The notes under the pieces are model-generated. The model was not told the origin of the DNA, did not search any database, and saw only the letters and a list, made by a program, of their open reading frames with translations. Source: Tritrichomonas musculus (Eukaryota; Parabasalia; Tritrichomonadida; Tritrichomonadidae). Taken from it: 64,000 bases of DNA. Location of the stretch: the NCBI GenBank assembly GCA_039105265.1, contig JAPFFF010000010.1:4526001-4590000 (forward strand). The letters run 5' to 3'. Position 1 is the stretch's first letter. Each line of letters begins with the position of its first letter. Below, piece after piece: positions 34,140-44,385 of this stretch. Made by a program: the position numbers and the translations under genes.

Positions 34140-34657
34140 AATAAGATTTTTGAATAGTAATATCATTTGGTAATAAACCTATAATATTGCTTTTTTATCG
34201 ATATTAACAAAAGGTGAAGTTGATAGTGCATCAACAGCAATTATAAAATCATTTTTTCTGGATTTTTTGTTTCGTTTTAAATTTATTGTTATTGATTTAT
34301 TATTTCTGGCACATTTGAAATTTTTAATAACATATTTGTATCTATTGTTAGTTACTTGCTTTGTCTGCGATAAACTGTTCTAATGTTTGGCAAAGGTAGA
34401 TAGTGTTGAACATATAAATATGCTGACAATCCATTAGCAAGTAGTCTGCATGGAAATAATAATATTTCATATGAATAGAAACGACTCCTTGTTTGTACTT
34501 TGATAAGATCATTTAGTTCGTCTGAAAGACGATATTTCTTTAATTCTTGTGGGCTTTTTCGAGTTGGACTGGGAACTCTCGCCTTCTTCTTTAATTTTTC
34601 CTGAATTTTAATAAATTTAAAGATTATTTGATGAATGCATTTTTGTTATAATGGATA
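34140..34657 (-). pseudogene. Transposase-like relic (P-element/THAP9 type possible)
   Basis: A minus-strand frame of about 100 codons has basic and then aromatic-rich sequence: ARVPSPTRKSPQELKKYRL, SRFYSYEILLFPCRLL and VQHYLPLPNIRTVYRR. After stops and shifts it continues as NDFIIAVDALSTSPFVNI. The order LPLP-x-x-R-T-x-x-R, then an aromatic/Asp-containing strand, resembles the core of P-element/THAP9-type transposases. That assignment is tentative. No terminal repeats were linked to it. Confidence 0.4.
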
Positions 34658-35177
34658 TCTCTTTTTCATCTTTGGACTCTATCGTTTCATATTGGATTAT
34701 ATAGATTAAATCTGGCGGTAACAGTTCTATGAGATTATTAAAGTTTGTTGTGGATGTATTCCTCGTTAACAATATTGTTGTTTATATAGAATATTATCTC
34801 TAATCATAATAAACCTGTATTTTAGCTATTGCTAATTCTGTTCCTTAACTATTCATCTGGTTGGTACAACCAATCTGCTATATGAGATCCAATCTTACAC
34901 AGCATACTTGGAGATTTGATATATTTGATGAATTAATTGTAGTATTTATGTCAACTTTACCATGGTTTGAATTATGTTTTTTCTTTAAATGAATAAATAC
35001 AGTAGTGTTTCAAAATTGGAAAATGTTTTTTAACTAAAAAAATCCACTTTTTGAATTTTATCTTTCTGAAAAGATTTAAACTTTTTCAAAGAAAATCAAA
35101 AAATATATAATAAATTTCAGAAGTTTTTTTCAAAAAGTAGATTTTTTATTTTCGAACCTTTATGAAATAATCCGATA

Positions 35178-35312
35178 ACTTTTTGGGCAGAAAAGGGCAA
35201 ATACGGGCATCCACTTTTGCCCGAAATTTTCTATCATTGCCCGATATTGCCCAAAAAAAGCAAAATTGACCTTCATCAAGAGGGAATTATCGTCTTTTGC
35301 CCGAAACCCTTG
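35178..35312. repeat. GGGCA-rich fragment of a hAT-like element
   Basis: A 130-bp patch with at least seven GGGCA/TGCCC words, like the subterminal zones of the hAT-like elements in this window but not alignable to them end to end. It is probably a truncated relative. Confidence 0.5.
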
Positions 35313-35796
35313 TTCGATTCTTATTGATAGCTTTTTTTTTTTAAGGAGGTAGTTTATTTGTGTTTGTGTTTAAGCTATTACTCTAATTTTTAGTGTATGA
35401 TTATAGAATATAATATACGATATAGTATACCAAAAAAGAATAAAAAATAATGGATTTTTAGATAAAACAAAATTTAAATTCAAATTTGAACTATCGTTTA
35501 TATTCAATTTTTATAATCATAAAAAACGATCATAAATTAGCGATTTCTATATTTTTCCTGACTTTTTTACAAATTTTTAACAGTTTTAAATCAAATCGCC
35601 AGCTGCGCCTTTACATTGCTGCCTTCAAATTCAATCTCAAGTTTTAATAATTATTCATTTTTAGATTCCAAACCAAAGCTCCAAATTCAACAGCTGGTTT
35701 TAATTTTAATTTCGGATCCAATCTCAATCTTCAAATTTTACTGCGAATTTTAATTTTAATTGTAAGCATCATTTTATATCAGAAGAATATTTTCAA

Positions 35797-36224
35797 TTAC
35801 AATCATTGTCTTTGTTGCAAGATTCATTCTCATTACAAGCATTATTTTCGCTGCAATCATTGTCTTCGCTGCAATCATTGTCTTCGCTGCAATCATTTTC
35901 TTCGTTGCAAGCATTATTTTCGTTACAAGCATTGTCTTCGCTGCAATCATTGTCTTCGCTGCAATCATTTTCTTCGTTGCAAGCATTATTTTCGTTACAA
36001 GCATTGTCTTCGCTGCAATCATTGTTCTCGCTACAAGCATTATTTTCGTTGCAATCATTGTCTTCGCTGCAATCATTGTTCTCGCTACAAGCATTATTTT
36101 CGTTACAAGCATTATTTTCGCTGCAAGCATTATTTTCGCTGCAAGCATTGTTCTCGCTACAAGCATTATTTTCGCTGCAATCATTGTTCTCGCTACAAAC
36201 ATTATTTTCGCTTCAAGCATTGTT
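35797..36224 (-). repeat. 18-bp minisatellite encoding Cys/Asp/Glu/Asn hexapeptides
   Basis: About 24 units of 18 bp (type TCTTCGCTGCAATCATTG). The minus-strand frame AAT-GAT-TGC-AGC-GAA-GAC reads NDCSED, NACSEN and NACNEN hexapeptides without a stop from 36206 to TGA near 35796, placing a Cys at every sixth residue. The other long frames here (SLQALFSLQS on plus, AAKIMLVAR on minus) are products of the same repeat. It lies directly downstream of the transposase-like relic. No start codon is in frame, so expression is uncertain. Confidence 0.75.
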
Positions 36225-36277
36225 TTGTTACAAGATTCATTTTAAAAATACAAATAAGATTTTAATAATTTTTTTAT

Positions 36278-37488
36278 TTAATATGAATCGGAATACGTAT
36301 CAGAATCTGATGATGATCTATAATCTCCTTTCTTATTCTTCTTATTTTTTGCTTTCTTTTCCCTCCTATAAGTTTTTTCTTTTTGTCTATATTCAAATGA
36401 TTTCCGTTTTTCAAGTATATCTTGTCTGATATTGTGATTTCTTTTTAATTTTATTTCGTTTTCTTGATCAAGTTTGGGAAGTTCTAGCATTTCCCGTAAT
36501 TTTAAAGCAAACTGAGGACCTTCGTTGTGATGAAGAACAGAAAGTTGATCACGAATGATCTGCGATTTTGGAAAAACAATGTTTTTGCTTCCAAATTTTA
36601 ATTGTTCCCGATGGAACGATTCATTAAAATTCGTTGTTGCATTATTAAAGGTCAAATCGAAATCGTTTGTCCTTTTGTCTAAAATAGCAAATAGTGTTTT
36701 AGTAGCCTCATCGTATTGAATTCCAATATCCCAAACAAATGCAGTATACTTGTGAATTAGGCAATCATTGTGATTGCCTTTTAGGTGTTCAATGGTGTTC
36801 AACCAGGCTGTTTTTTTATATCTGTGTTAAGATTCATGAAAACTAGATTTGAATACCATTTTTTGATTTTAGTTCGCAGATTGCGAAAGCAATCGGGAAT
36901 TCCTTGTATTATTTTTTTGTATTTCATCAATTCTTTGTCCAAATATTTGTTGAAGCTCAGTACTAAATGATTAGGGTCTCGTATTACTTGGTAGTTTTTA
37001 TCTTCTAGTAATCCTCGATTTTTTTTGTCCCCATCGATGATAAATCTACTAACTTTTTCTTTGATTGGTCTAATTTTTTGTAACGCTCTGTTCATGGCTT
37101 CTGTTTCCAGCATATTGGATGTGGAAGTGAAGGTTTCATTAGGATGATTAATAGACTTTTTATCTGCCACTCTCAAAGCGATCACCTTATTTGATTGAGT
37201 ATTTATTATATCAAATGTACAGTGAGATGAATTGCGGCGGATCGGATACCTCTCATCTCCAGAAAGAATTGCACCATCTTCTGTAGCATCCAGCGCTTTT
37301 TTCATTGATTCATTTGAATATTGCTCGACAGCTTTTGCAACCATTTTCTGTCCTTCATAAAATGCTGTTTTTGATATAAATTTTCAATTCATATGAATAT
37401 TATATTCATTTGAACTTGTATAAGATTGGCCAGCCATTAATGTAGCAAAACACATTGAATATAAAATGGACGTACATTTAAATAACAT
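36278..37488 (-). pseudogene. Mutator-like (DDE) transposase relic
   Basis: The reading starts near 37488 (MLFKCTSILYSMCFATLM) and meets an in-frame stop. It continues as KTAFYEGQKMVAKAVEQYSN, then LSGDERYPIRRNSSHCTFDI and FIIDGDKKNRGLL. It then shifts frame near 36800 and continues with NDCLIHKYTAFVWDIG and TNFNESFHREQLKF to a Lys/Ser-rich tail. The order 'catalytic Asp, RRNSSHCTF, K...ME, DGD, H, ...ESF' resembles Mutator/Kolobok-type DDE transposases, though I cannot name the exact family. One stop and one frameshift make it a pseudogene. No terminal repeats were found around it. Confidence 0.6.
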
Positions 37489-37918
37489 TGTGTTTCAATA
37501 AGAGCTGTTTGAAAAATTATATAGATGCGTTTTATCTATATCCTTTAAATATAATATAGTTCTGCATGTATACAATACCTATGTTTTTGAGCTATTTCAA
37601 CTTACAGTTTTTTAGAAATCGATTCTTCAAATTTGATCAATTATTAGCTTTTTTTATAATATTCGAATTTAACCAAACTAAAAAATATTAATATTAGGAG
37701 TATATTATAAATATATAATTTATTGGAAAAATTCCAAATATTTTTTTGAGATATTTTTGTTTTTTTGAAAATACTTGAAAAGATTGTCATTTTTATCAGT
37801 GATACGAATTGCCCCTATCTCTAAATTTTATTCGATTTAATATATTGAAGTATGAGGTATCTGATTTATTTATTATTATTTAGAAAAATGTCAACTACAT
37901 AAAGTTAAAAGCAATTTA

Positions 37919-39822
37919 GGGGGGCGTCTACTTGATGTTTTTTAGATAATTAAATCATGTTAAATAAAATTTATTTTTATATATTATATAATTATTTTTT
38001 TACTACAGAAAAAAACAATTTAATATTAAAAATATCTTTTGATTATGAAGATAAATGCATTTTTATATTTTTCAATGATATATATAAATTCAATATATAA
38101 ATTCAAATGTCTATAAATATTTAGATAAAGCTTTTAGCATTTTTAAGCGTTTACAAGAGCAGATTCAAAGATCTGTAAAGTTCTTATTAGATAACTTTTA
38201 AAACAATCATATGATCTCGCCTTTATTTATATTTTTCATTCGATGATGATTATCTTTTTTTTTTCCACGCCAATTAAATTCATAAAATCAAATATTCTCA
38301 TATTATCATAATCAAATATTGAATGATCTTTTGTTTCATTACACAATATCACCTTTTCAAAAAAATTTCAATTGATGGTGATTATCAATTCTTTTACAAA
38401 ATAACTATATAATACAAACCGAATTTATAAATTGATGTTTATTAATTAGTTTTATAATTGATCAGTTTTTTGATTTATAATCACCTGGGTTCTCTTTGCA
38501 TTTTTCTCTATATTTAATTCTAGAGTAATTTTTCTTCTTTTTCTCGTTGGGAGTTTTCTTTAGACAATTTCTTTCATGTCTACTTGTTTCATCTTTCTTA
38601 ATCTCATTAAGAACATTTCGAGAAATTGATTTAGGACAAACTTTTTCGATTAATTTTGATTCAAAATGAGGATCGTTTTTCATTCCTATAGCTATGGCGG
38701 CTCTTGCTTCATTGCTACTTGAGAAAACCTTGTGCTTTGGAGCTAAACTCCTAATATTTTAATCAAAAAATTAACGTCATTTTGTATTCAAAATTAACGT
38801 ATTTTATTGAAAATAAACGTCTTTTTGTCTGAAATAAATTACACTCCTTCATTCAATTTTATTATTTTGTTTTGCTTGATTGATTCTTTTTTATATTCTT
38901 TTATAAAGAAAAATATATAATAAAAATTATAACAAAAGTGAGCATAATTTTGTTTTATGTTGAATTTATAACGGCCTTGAGAAAAATGGAATTATATTTT
39001 TGGAAAATGTCTTAGTAAACTTTGAAATTTAATATCTCAACATTACTTTATTCATATTTACATGAATAACATATCATCAAAGTTTTGGATCTCATTTTTC
39101 AATATTGAAAGACTACATACAATTTTAAAAAAGCATCGAATTTCTATATAATTGCGATATCATTAAAAAGCCCTGTAGTAATCGAGTTTTTGATCAATTT
39201 ATTTAAAAAGTATATCAAAATGAAAAACATACATATCCAAAAAAATTAATGTTGAGTTTTCCTTTATATCTTTTTTTAAAGTTGTGGAATTATGCAAAAA
39301 ATAACAAGACAAAATAAAAATGCTAATTTTTGGGTTTTTTATATAAAAATGTACATATATATTTAAAAATTGCTTTTATAATCACATATTTATTTTAATT
39401 AAACTTTTTTGATTAATGAAAACTGACATTTTGCGAAATCATTACATAATATTAGTTAACCAAAAAAATCACAAAAATTATTATTATATCTTATAATGAT
39501 ATGCAAAATGATAATTTTAGAAAGAATTTTGGAATAAAATTTACAAATAATTATTTTTTAACTGAATTTCAATTAAATTTTAAAACCTAAATTTATTCTG
39601 ATTTTTTCATTTAAAAAATTCAATGATTTCTTTGAAAATATTTCAATAAATATTTTCAAAAATTCAATTAACTATAAAAAATATTTTTATCTCATCATTA
39701 TAATAAAATGTTAATATTTTGTGCTATTATTTAGAATATATAAAAATAATTATTACATATATTTTGTCTAAATAAGATTTATGATCATTGATGATGGTGA
39801 AACTTGAAAATAAACGCCCCCC
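37919..39822 (+). mobile_element. Candidate 1.9-kb TIR element
   Basis: GGGGGGCGTCTACTT at the left and the complement of GGGGGGCGTTTATTT at the right bracket 1.9 kb. The word TTGAAAATAAACG recurs internally (38808) and at the right end (39803). It contains a decayed minus-strand ORF. No target duplication recognised. Confidence 0.4.
38462..38758 (-). pseudogene. Small Lys-rich ORF remnant
   Basis: The protein-like frame begins before the first ATG (LAPKHKVFSSSNEARAAIAI) and runs through MKNDPHFESKLIEKV to a highly basic end. The open frame upstream of the Met with no start codon suggests a 5'-truncated gene. It lies within the candidate 1.9-kb TIR element. Function unknown; the basic tail could bind nucleic acid. 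Confidence 0.4.
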
Positions 39823-39886
39823 TTTATTGAATAAAAAATGATATACCTTTAACGTCTTTTATTCAATTTTTCTAAATAATTATCAA

Positions 39887-40396
39887 TTCTTTTCAATTAT
39901 TCACTTTTTGAAGGCTGCCACTCCATTTGCTGTAGATTATGGAAGCTACTTTTTCAATTAAAATAAAAAAAACGAATATGACAAAAAAATTCTGAGAAAT
40001 TAATTTTTTATTTATTTTCATATTATATTTGCTTTTCTAATGCTAGTGATTTGGGAATCTACATCAAAGTGTCTTATATAAACTTCTCTTTTCCATCAAC
40101 AATGTTTTTTCCTCTTTGGATCGCAAAATCCTGATATTGATAACTGATGAGCACCGCCTCGACGTAACAAATGCCAAGAATAATGGCTATGATCAAATCC
40201 AATTTACTCAACAGTTGCTTTTAAATGGTTTAAAAGTGTATCTCCTGAAGTTTCGACAATTAAATTTGAAAATAAATAAAAAATTAATTTCTCAGAATTT
40301 TTTTTGTCATATCCGTTTTTTAATATTTTAATTGAAAAAGTAGCTTCTAATCTACAGCAAATGAAGAGGCGCATTCAAAAAAAATTGAAAAGAATT
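39887..40396 (-). mobile_element. Foldback element with tyrosine-recombinase relic
   Basis: Left arm 39887-40020 and right arm 40267-40396 are inverted copies of each other (about 130 bp; shared words TTTGCTGTAGATTA, AAGCTACTTTTTCAATTAAA, TTCTGAGAAATTAATTTTTT). They enclose about 245 bp. The loop encodes, on the minus strand, a fragment of a tyrosine recombinase. Such arms with a coding loop look like an inverted duplication around part of an older element. Confidence 0.7.
40085..40260 (-). pseudogene. Tyrosine recombinase fragment (fossil)
   Basis: Minus-strand sequence in the loop reads IGFDHSHYSWHLLRRGGAHQ, the signature H-x-x-R box of tyrosine recombinases. It is followed by KKHC, WKREVYIRHFDVDSQIT, where H/W and the Tyr nucleophile would fall. 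The fragment is short and clearly broken. Crypton-like or another tyrosine-recombinase transposon is possible; the family cannot be settled from so little. Confidence 0.6.
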
Positions 40397-40453
40397 CCAG
40401 TTTGTCGAACCTACTTTTTGAGCTTCGCTCAAAAAGTAGGTTCCACAAACTGG
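40397..40453. repeat. 57-bp near-perfect palindrome
   Basis: CCAGTTTGTCGAACCTACTT pairs with its complement on the far side; the central hairpin is TACTTTTTGAGC-TTC-GCTCAAAAAGTA. Arms of 27 bp have one mismatch. It abuts the right arm of the foldback element and can form a cruciform or RNA hairpin. Confidence 0.85.
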
Positions 40454-40649
40454 TAATTTATTTCAATTAACTCATTGAAATAATAATTCGTTTTTTTGTG
40501 ACTATGCAATTGATATCATTATATCAAAAAATTGACCCTGTTAATGTTTATATTGGAAATTGGCATTCCAAAATTCATTTTTCAAATTAAAAATTGATAA
40601 AAAAAACATTTCCAGAAATTACGGGCTCAAACGATTTTTTTTCTCGGGC

Positions 40650-41384
40650 AGAAGGGGCGAAGCTCTTCGACCGTTAACCTTTTTCATTTTATGATAGTTA
40701 TATTGCAATATTAATTATTTATTTATAATGAATACATATTATAAAATATATTTGAACAAGTGTTATAAGCTTTAATGTATAAAAAATTCAAGATAATGCT
40801 ATTTTAAATCAAAAAAATTGAATGAAAAACTTCTTTTTGCTCAGAAAGTAAAAAACATAATTTTCTATGTGAACTTCAATACGATGTTATATAACGCAAT
40901 AAAAATAAATAAAAATACATTTATTAATGTAAGATATAAAATTGTATGCCAATTTATATGGCCAATCTTTTGATATCAAAATTATTTCATAATATTTGGC
41001 TTTTTTAGAACAAATAATATTAAATATTTAATCAATAATCGAGATTATTTAAAATACAAAAAGAATTATCTTAAATTTTAAGCATATATCCAAAAAACAA
41101 CGAATAAAAATTAAAAGAAAAAAATTCAATGAATTCAAAAAGTTTGGAAGTTTTATTAAATAATCATAAAATTTTTAAAAAAATTAAACCGTTTTTAATA
41201 TGGTCAATATTTACTTACACGATTAACAATTCAATGATTTATATAAAAATAAAAATACCTATATCTTTTTTTTCACCATATAAAAATGAATACAATTTGG
41301 AAAAATAATCTTAACAGCAAATAAATATAATGATATAAAATTATAAAATGAATCATATTGAAAATCAGGAGCTTCGCCCCTTCT
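40650..41384 (+). mobile_element. MITE family B, copy 2 (8-bp TSD)
   Basis: A 735-bp copy almost identical to 3393-4122, same terminal repeats, flanked by TCTCGGGC at 40642-40649 and 41385-41392. It inserted into a GGGCA-rich hAT-like remnant (right end near 41518), which gives a relative order of insertions. Confidence 0.87.
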
Positions 41385-41520
41385 TCTCGGGCAACAAAAA
41401 GTGCTAAAAAAATTTATTATTCGGGTAACGTATTTTGCCCGAAACGAGATTCGAGCACTTCATCGGGTGGAGACCGTTTATTTGCCCGAGATTGCCCGGG
41501 CTGCCCATTTGGTATCCCTG
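41385..41520 (-). mobile_element. hAT-like remnant, end CAGGGATACC
   Basis: The outer end reads (reverse) GCAGGGATACCAAATGGGC and is followed by CCCGGGCAA words as in other hAT-like elements here. The other side continues left of MITE B (40620-40649). The left terminus was not found. Confidence 0.5.
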
Positions 41521-41965
41521 CTGCTCACTTATTTGAACATCTCTATTATAAACTAATGCTTTTTTTTTTTTTTTTTTTTAAAATCACATTTTTTTTGACA
41601 CTTTACCATTATTGCAATAACAATAACAATTGTAAAACTTATTGAGAACTGCTTAAAAAATTGACTGAGGTATGTCAACTGAAAAAAACGATTAATCTAT
41701 ATTTTGTGAGTTATTTAAAATTTTGATCAAAGGTATAAAAATTGCATTTTTTATATATCGTAAAAATTAATCAATAAATATGTATAAAATACATTTTTAA
41801 ACAATTTAATTTTTATTTTGACCTAATATTCAAAATATTACTATAATTTCCATGCTAAAACACAAGATAATAATAATATATAAAATCTCAAAAAAAATTA
41901 ATTTCTCAAAAAATTAAAAAATAGATCGAACTTTTTAATAAAATTATTAAATCAATATCATAATA
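41521..41965. other. AT-rich upstream region of xylose isomerase
   Basis: No gene. It holds a T run at 41560-41580 and the promoter-proximal DNA of the next gene. Confidence 0.4.
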
Positions 41966-41970
41966 TCACT
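41966..41970 (+). promoter_or_regulatory. Inr-like element of xylose isomerase gene
   Basis: TCACT fits TCA(+1)YW and places the start of transcription 9 nt before the ATG at 41977, the spacing known for trichomonad genes. Confidence 0.6.
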
Positions 41971-41976
41971 TATATA

Positions 41977-43293
41977 ATGGCTTCAAAAGAATACTTTCCA
42001 GGCATAGGTAAAATTAAATTTGAAGGCACACAAAGCCACAATCCACTTGCTTTTCGTTACTATGAAGCTGATAAAGTTGTTTTAGGTAAGAAAATGAAAG
42101 ATTGGCTCAAATTTGCTATGGCATGGTGGCATACTCTTGGCTGTGAAGGATCGGATCAATTTGGAACCACCACAAAAAATTTCCCTTGGAATCAAAATCC
42201 TGATCCGATCCAAGCTGCCAAGGATAAAGCAGATGCAGGCTTTGAATTCATGGAAAAAATGGGAATTGAATACTTTTGCTTCCATGACGTTGACTTAATA
42301 GCTGAAGGCTCAACCATTGAAGAATATGAAAAACGTATGAAAGAAATTGTTACTTATATCAAAGAAAAAATGGCAAAAACCGGAATCAAGAACCTTTGGG
42401 GAACAGCCAATGTTTTTGGCCATCCACGTTACATGAATGGAGCCTCAACTAATCCAGATTTTGATGTTGTTGCTAGGGCTTGCGTACAGATCAAAAACGC
42501 CATTGATGCTACAATAGAGCTTGGAGGAACAAATTACGTCTTTTGGGGAGGCCGTGAAGGCTATATGAGCTTGCTTAATACTGATCAAAAACGAGAAAAA
42601 CAACACCTTGCTCGCATGCTCACCATGGCTCGCGACTATGCACGTTCAAAAGGATTTAAGGGAACTTTTCTTATAGAACCAAAGCCAATGGAACCAACAA
42701 AGCACCAATATGATTTCGATACAGAAACAGTTATCGGATTTTTACGCGCTAATGGCCTTGAAAAAGACTTTAAAGTCAACATAGAAGTCAATCATGCAAC
42801 ATTAGCTGGCCATACTTTTGAACATGAAATTGCTTGCGCTGTAGATAACGGAATGTTAGGATCAATTGACGCAAATAGAGGTGATTACCAAAATGGGTGG
42901 GACACTGACCAATTTCCAATTGATAACTTGGAATTAACCCAAGCAATGATCCATATAATTAGAAACGGAGGACTCGGAAATGGCGGATCAAACTTTGATG
43001 CAAAAACAAGAAGAAATTCAACTGATTTAGAGGACATTTTTATTGCCCATATTGCTGGAATGGATGCAATGGCACGCGCATTACTCAGTGCTGCAGAGTT
43101 TCTCGAGAATTCGCCTTACAAGAAGATGTTAAGTGACCGTTATGCATCTTTCGATTCCGGTGAAGGAAAATTGTTTGAGGAAGGAAAAATGAGCTTTGAA
43201 GATGTTGTTGAATATGCTAAAAAACATGGAGAACCAAAAACAACCAGCGGAAAACAAGAACTTTATGAAGCAATTTTAAACATGTACTGCTAA
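41977..43293 (+). CDS. xylA: Xylose isomerase
   Basis: 438 residues, the normal length of the class II (Bacteroides/Piromyces-type) enzyme. It converts D-xylose to D-xylulose (and glucose to fructose), a cytosolic, metal-dependent reaction. All key residues are visible: the ring-opening pair His103/Asp106 (FCFHDVD), metal ligands Glu234 (FLIEPKPMEPTKHQYDFD, with Lys236), Glu270 and His273 (EVNHATLAGH), Asp298 (SIDANRGD), Asp309 and Asp311 (GWDTDQFP) and Asp341 (NFDAKTRRNS). The gene is intronless, less AT-rich than its surroundings, and ends TGC-TAAA, where TAAA could serve as the polyadenylation signal. Its closest relatives are expected in bacteria, so an ancient lateral transfer is likely. 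It stands alone, with no sugar-pathway neighbours. Confidence 0.96.
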   Translation: MASKEYFPGIGKIKFEGTQSHNPLAFRYYEADKVVLGKKMKDWLKFAMAWWHTLGCEGSDQFGTTTKNFPWNQNPDPIQAAKDKADAGFEFMEKMGIEYFCFHDVDLIAEGSTIEEYEKRMKEIVTYIKEKMAKTGIKNLWGTANVFGHPRYMNGASTNPDFDVVARACVQIKNAIDATIELGGTNYVFWGGREGYMSLLNTDQKREKQHLARMLTMARDYARSKGFKGTFLIEPKPMEPTKHQYDFDTETVIGFLRANGLEKDFKVNIEVNHATLAGHTFEHEIACAVDNGMLGSIDANRGDYQNGWDTDQFPIDNLELTQAMIHIIRNGGLGNGGSNFDAKTRRNSTDLEDIFIAHIAGMDAMARALLSAAEFLENSPYKKMLSDRYASFDSGEGKLFEEGKMSFEDVVEYAKKHGEPKTTSGKQELYEAILNMYC

Positions 43294-44097
43294 AATAGTA
43301 AATGAATCCATTTTTTATTTATTTATATTTTATTTGGGAAGCTTAACTTATTCTTTCTTACTTTTTAAACCAGTAGATAGAATATCTAATATATATGATA
43401 ATCAGCTACTATCGTATAAAGTAAATTTTTTATTCCGTTGTTTATATTAGATGTGAAGCCGCAAAAATATTTGGTATTTTTAATAATATAAATAAATATT
43501 AGCTTAATACAGAAATAAATGCTATTTATGATAATTTCACTAATTATTTTCACAGATTTTTGGCATCAATAGCATTTGAAGTGATTTCTGGCCAGATTTT
43601 CTGGCCTGCGGCCAAAACCGTTCGCGTTCCGCTCACCATCTCTTCCAAATTCTCTCGTGCCTCTGATGTTCTCTTTCAGGTAACATTTCGGCACTCGGAT
43701 TAGTATAGACATTTTTTTGTTACCTTCTGTACAAACGACTTTCAGCTACCACACTTTGGTGATTCTACACTTTTTTCTTTAACGGGAAATTCAATCAGAA
43801 ACCATTACCGTTTACACAAATGTATCTATCAGATTTTTCTATTGAGCAAAAATAAAAGACATTTTATTACATTTATTTTTACAGTTTTTCTTACATAAAT
43901 TATTTATTACATTAAAATACTGTAAAAAAAAATATTTCTCTCAAATACAACAGCCTCAGAAAAAGTTGCCAAAAATTTTTGTCTGAGAGAAGCATTGAAA
44001 ATTGAATTATTCTCTGGAATCTTTTACTCTGAATAATTTTCTTTTGATATTTTTTCTTTATTATTTAACATAAAATTTATTTTTTTCTGCATACAAA
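43294..44097. other. Intergenic region with dispersed coding relic
   Basis: Bases 43452-43577 repeat the relic at 3117-3245. Bases 43590-43690 are unusually GC-rich (GGCCAGATTTTCTGGCC forms a hairpin) with no gene recognised. Confidence 0.4.
43452..43577 (+). pseudogene. Dispersed coding relic, copy 2
   Basis: Reads CEAAKIFGIFNNINKY, then a stop, then NAIYDNFTNYFHRFLAS in one plus-strand frame. The same words occur at 3117-3245 and in a reversed fragment at 4735-4767. It is probably part of a once-coding repetitive sequence. Family unknown. Confidence 0.4.
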
Positions 44098-44385
44098 ATG
44101 AGCACAACAAATATCACTGAGGTCTTTGATGTTACAATACTGAAATCTCTAATAGGTGAATTAATAAAAGCAAATGAATTAAAAGCATTAAGGCGATTAC
44201 TGAAAATTAATAATAACTGTAATAAATTAAATGTTAAAGAATTGAATAAAGAATTTCCGTTAGAGAAACATAAATTTATTAAACGAAAAGATAGTATTGC
44301 ATTTATCACTGTAAACAAAAAATCCGTTATCGATAAATGTATAGATATCTGTAACGAATACCTAACAAAAATAAATACACATTAA
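44098..44385 (+). CDS. Small unknown protein, 95 aa
   Basis: MSTTNITEVFDVTILKSLIG begins a basic, helical 95-residue protein with balanced composition and normal codon use, unlike the Phe/Ile-rich chance frames. No domain or signal peptide is recognised, and no Inr is seen upstream. It converges with the minus-strand frame at 44382, overlapping by four bases. Possibly a small host gene, possibly a remnant of an element together with its neighbour. Confidence 0.4.
   Translation: MSTTNITEVFDVTILKSLIGELIKANELKALRRLLKINNNCNKLNVKELNKEFPLEKHKFIKRKDSIAFITVNKKSVIDKCIDICNEYLTKINTH

Noticed and set aside
35797-36224. Regular repeats that might suggest a CRISPR array
   Set aside because: Units are directly abutting with no unique spacers, and the genome is eukaryotic.
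35806-36429. 207-aa plus-strand SLQALFSLQS repeat protein and the 148-aa minus-strand AAKIMLVAR frame
   Set aside because: Both are alternative readings of an 18-bp minisatellite, which stays open in several frames; no flanking gene structure supports them.
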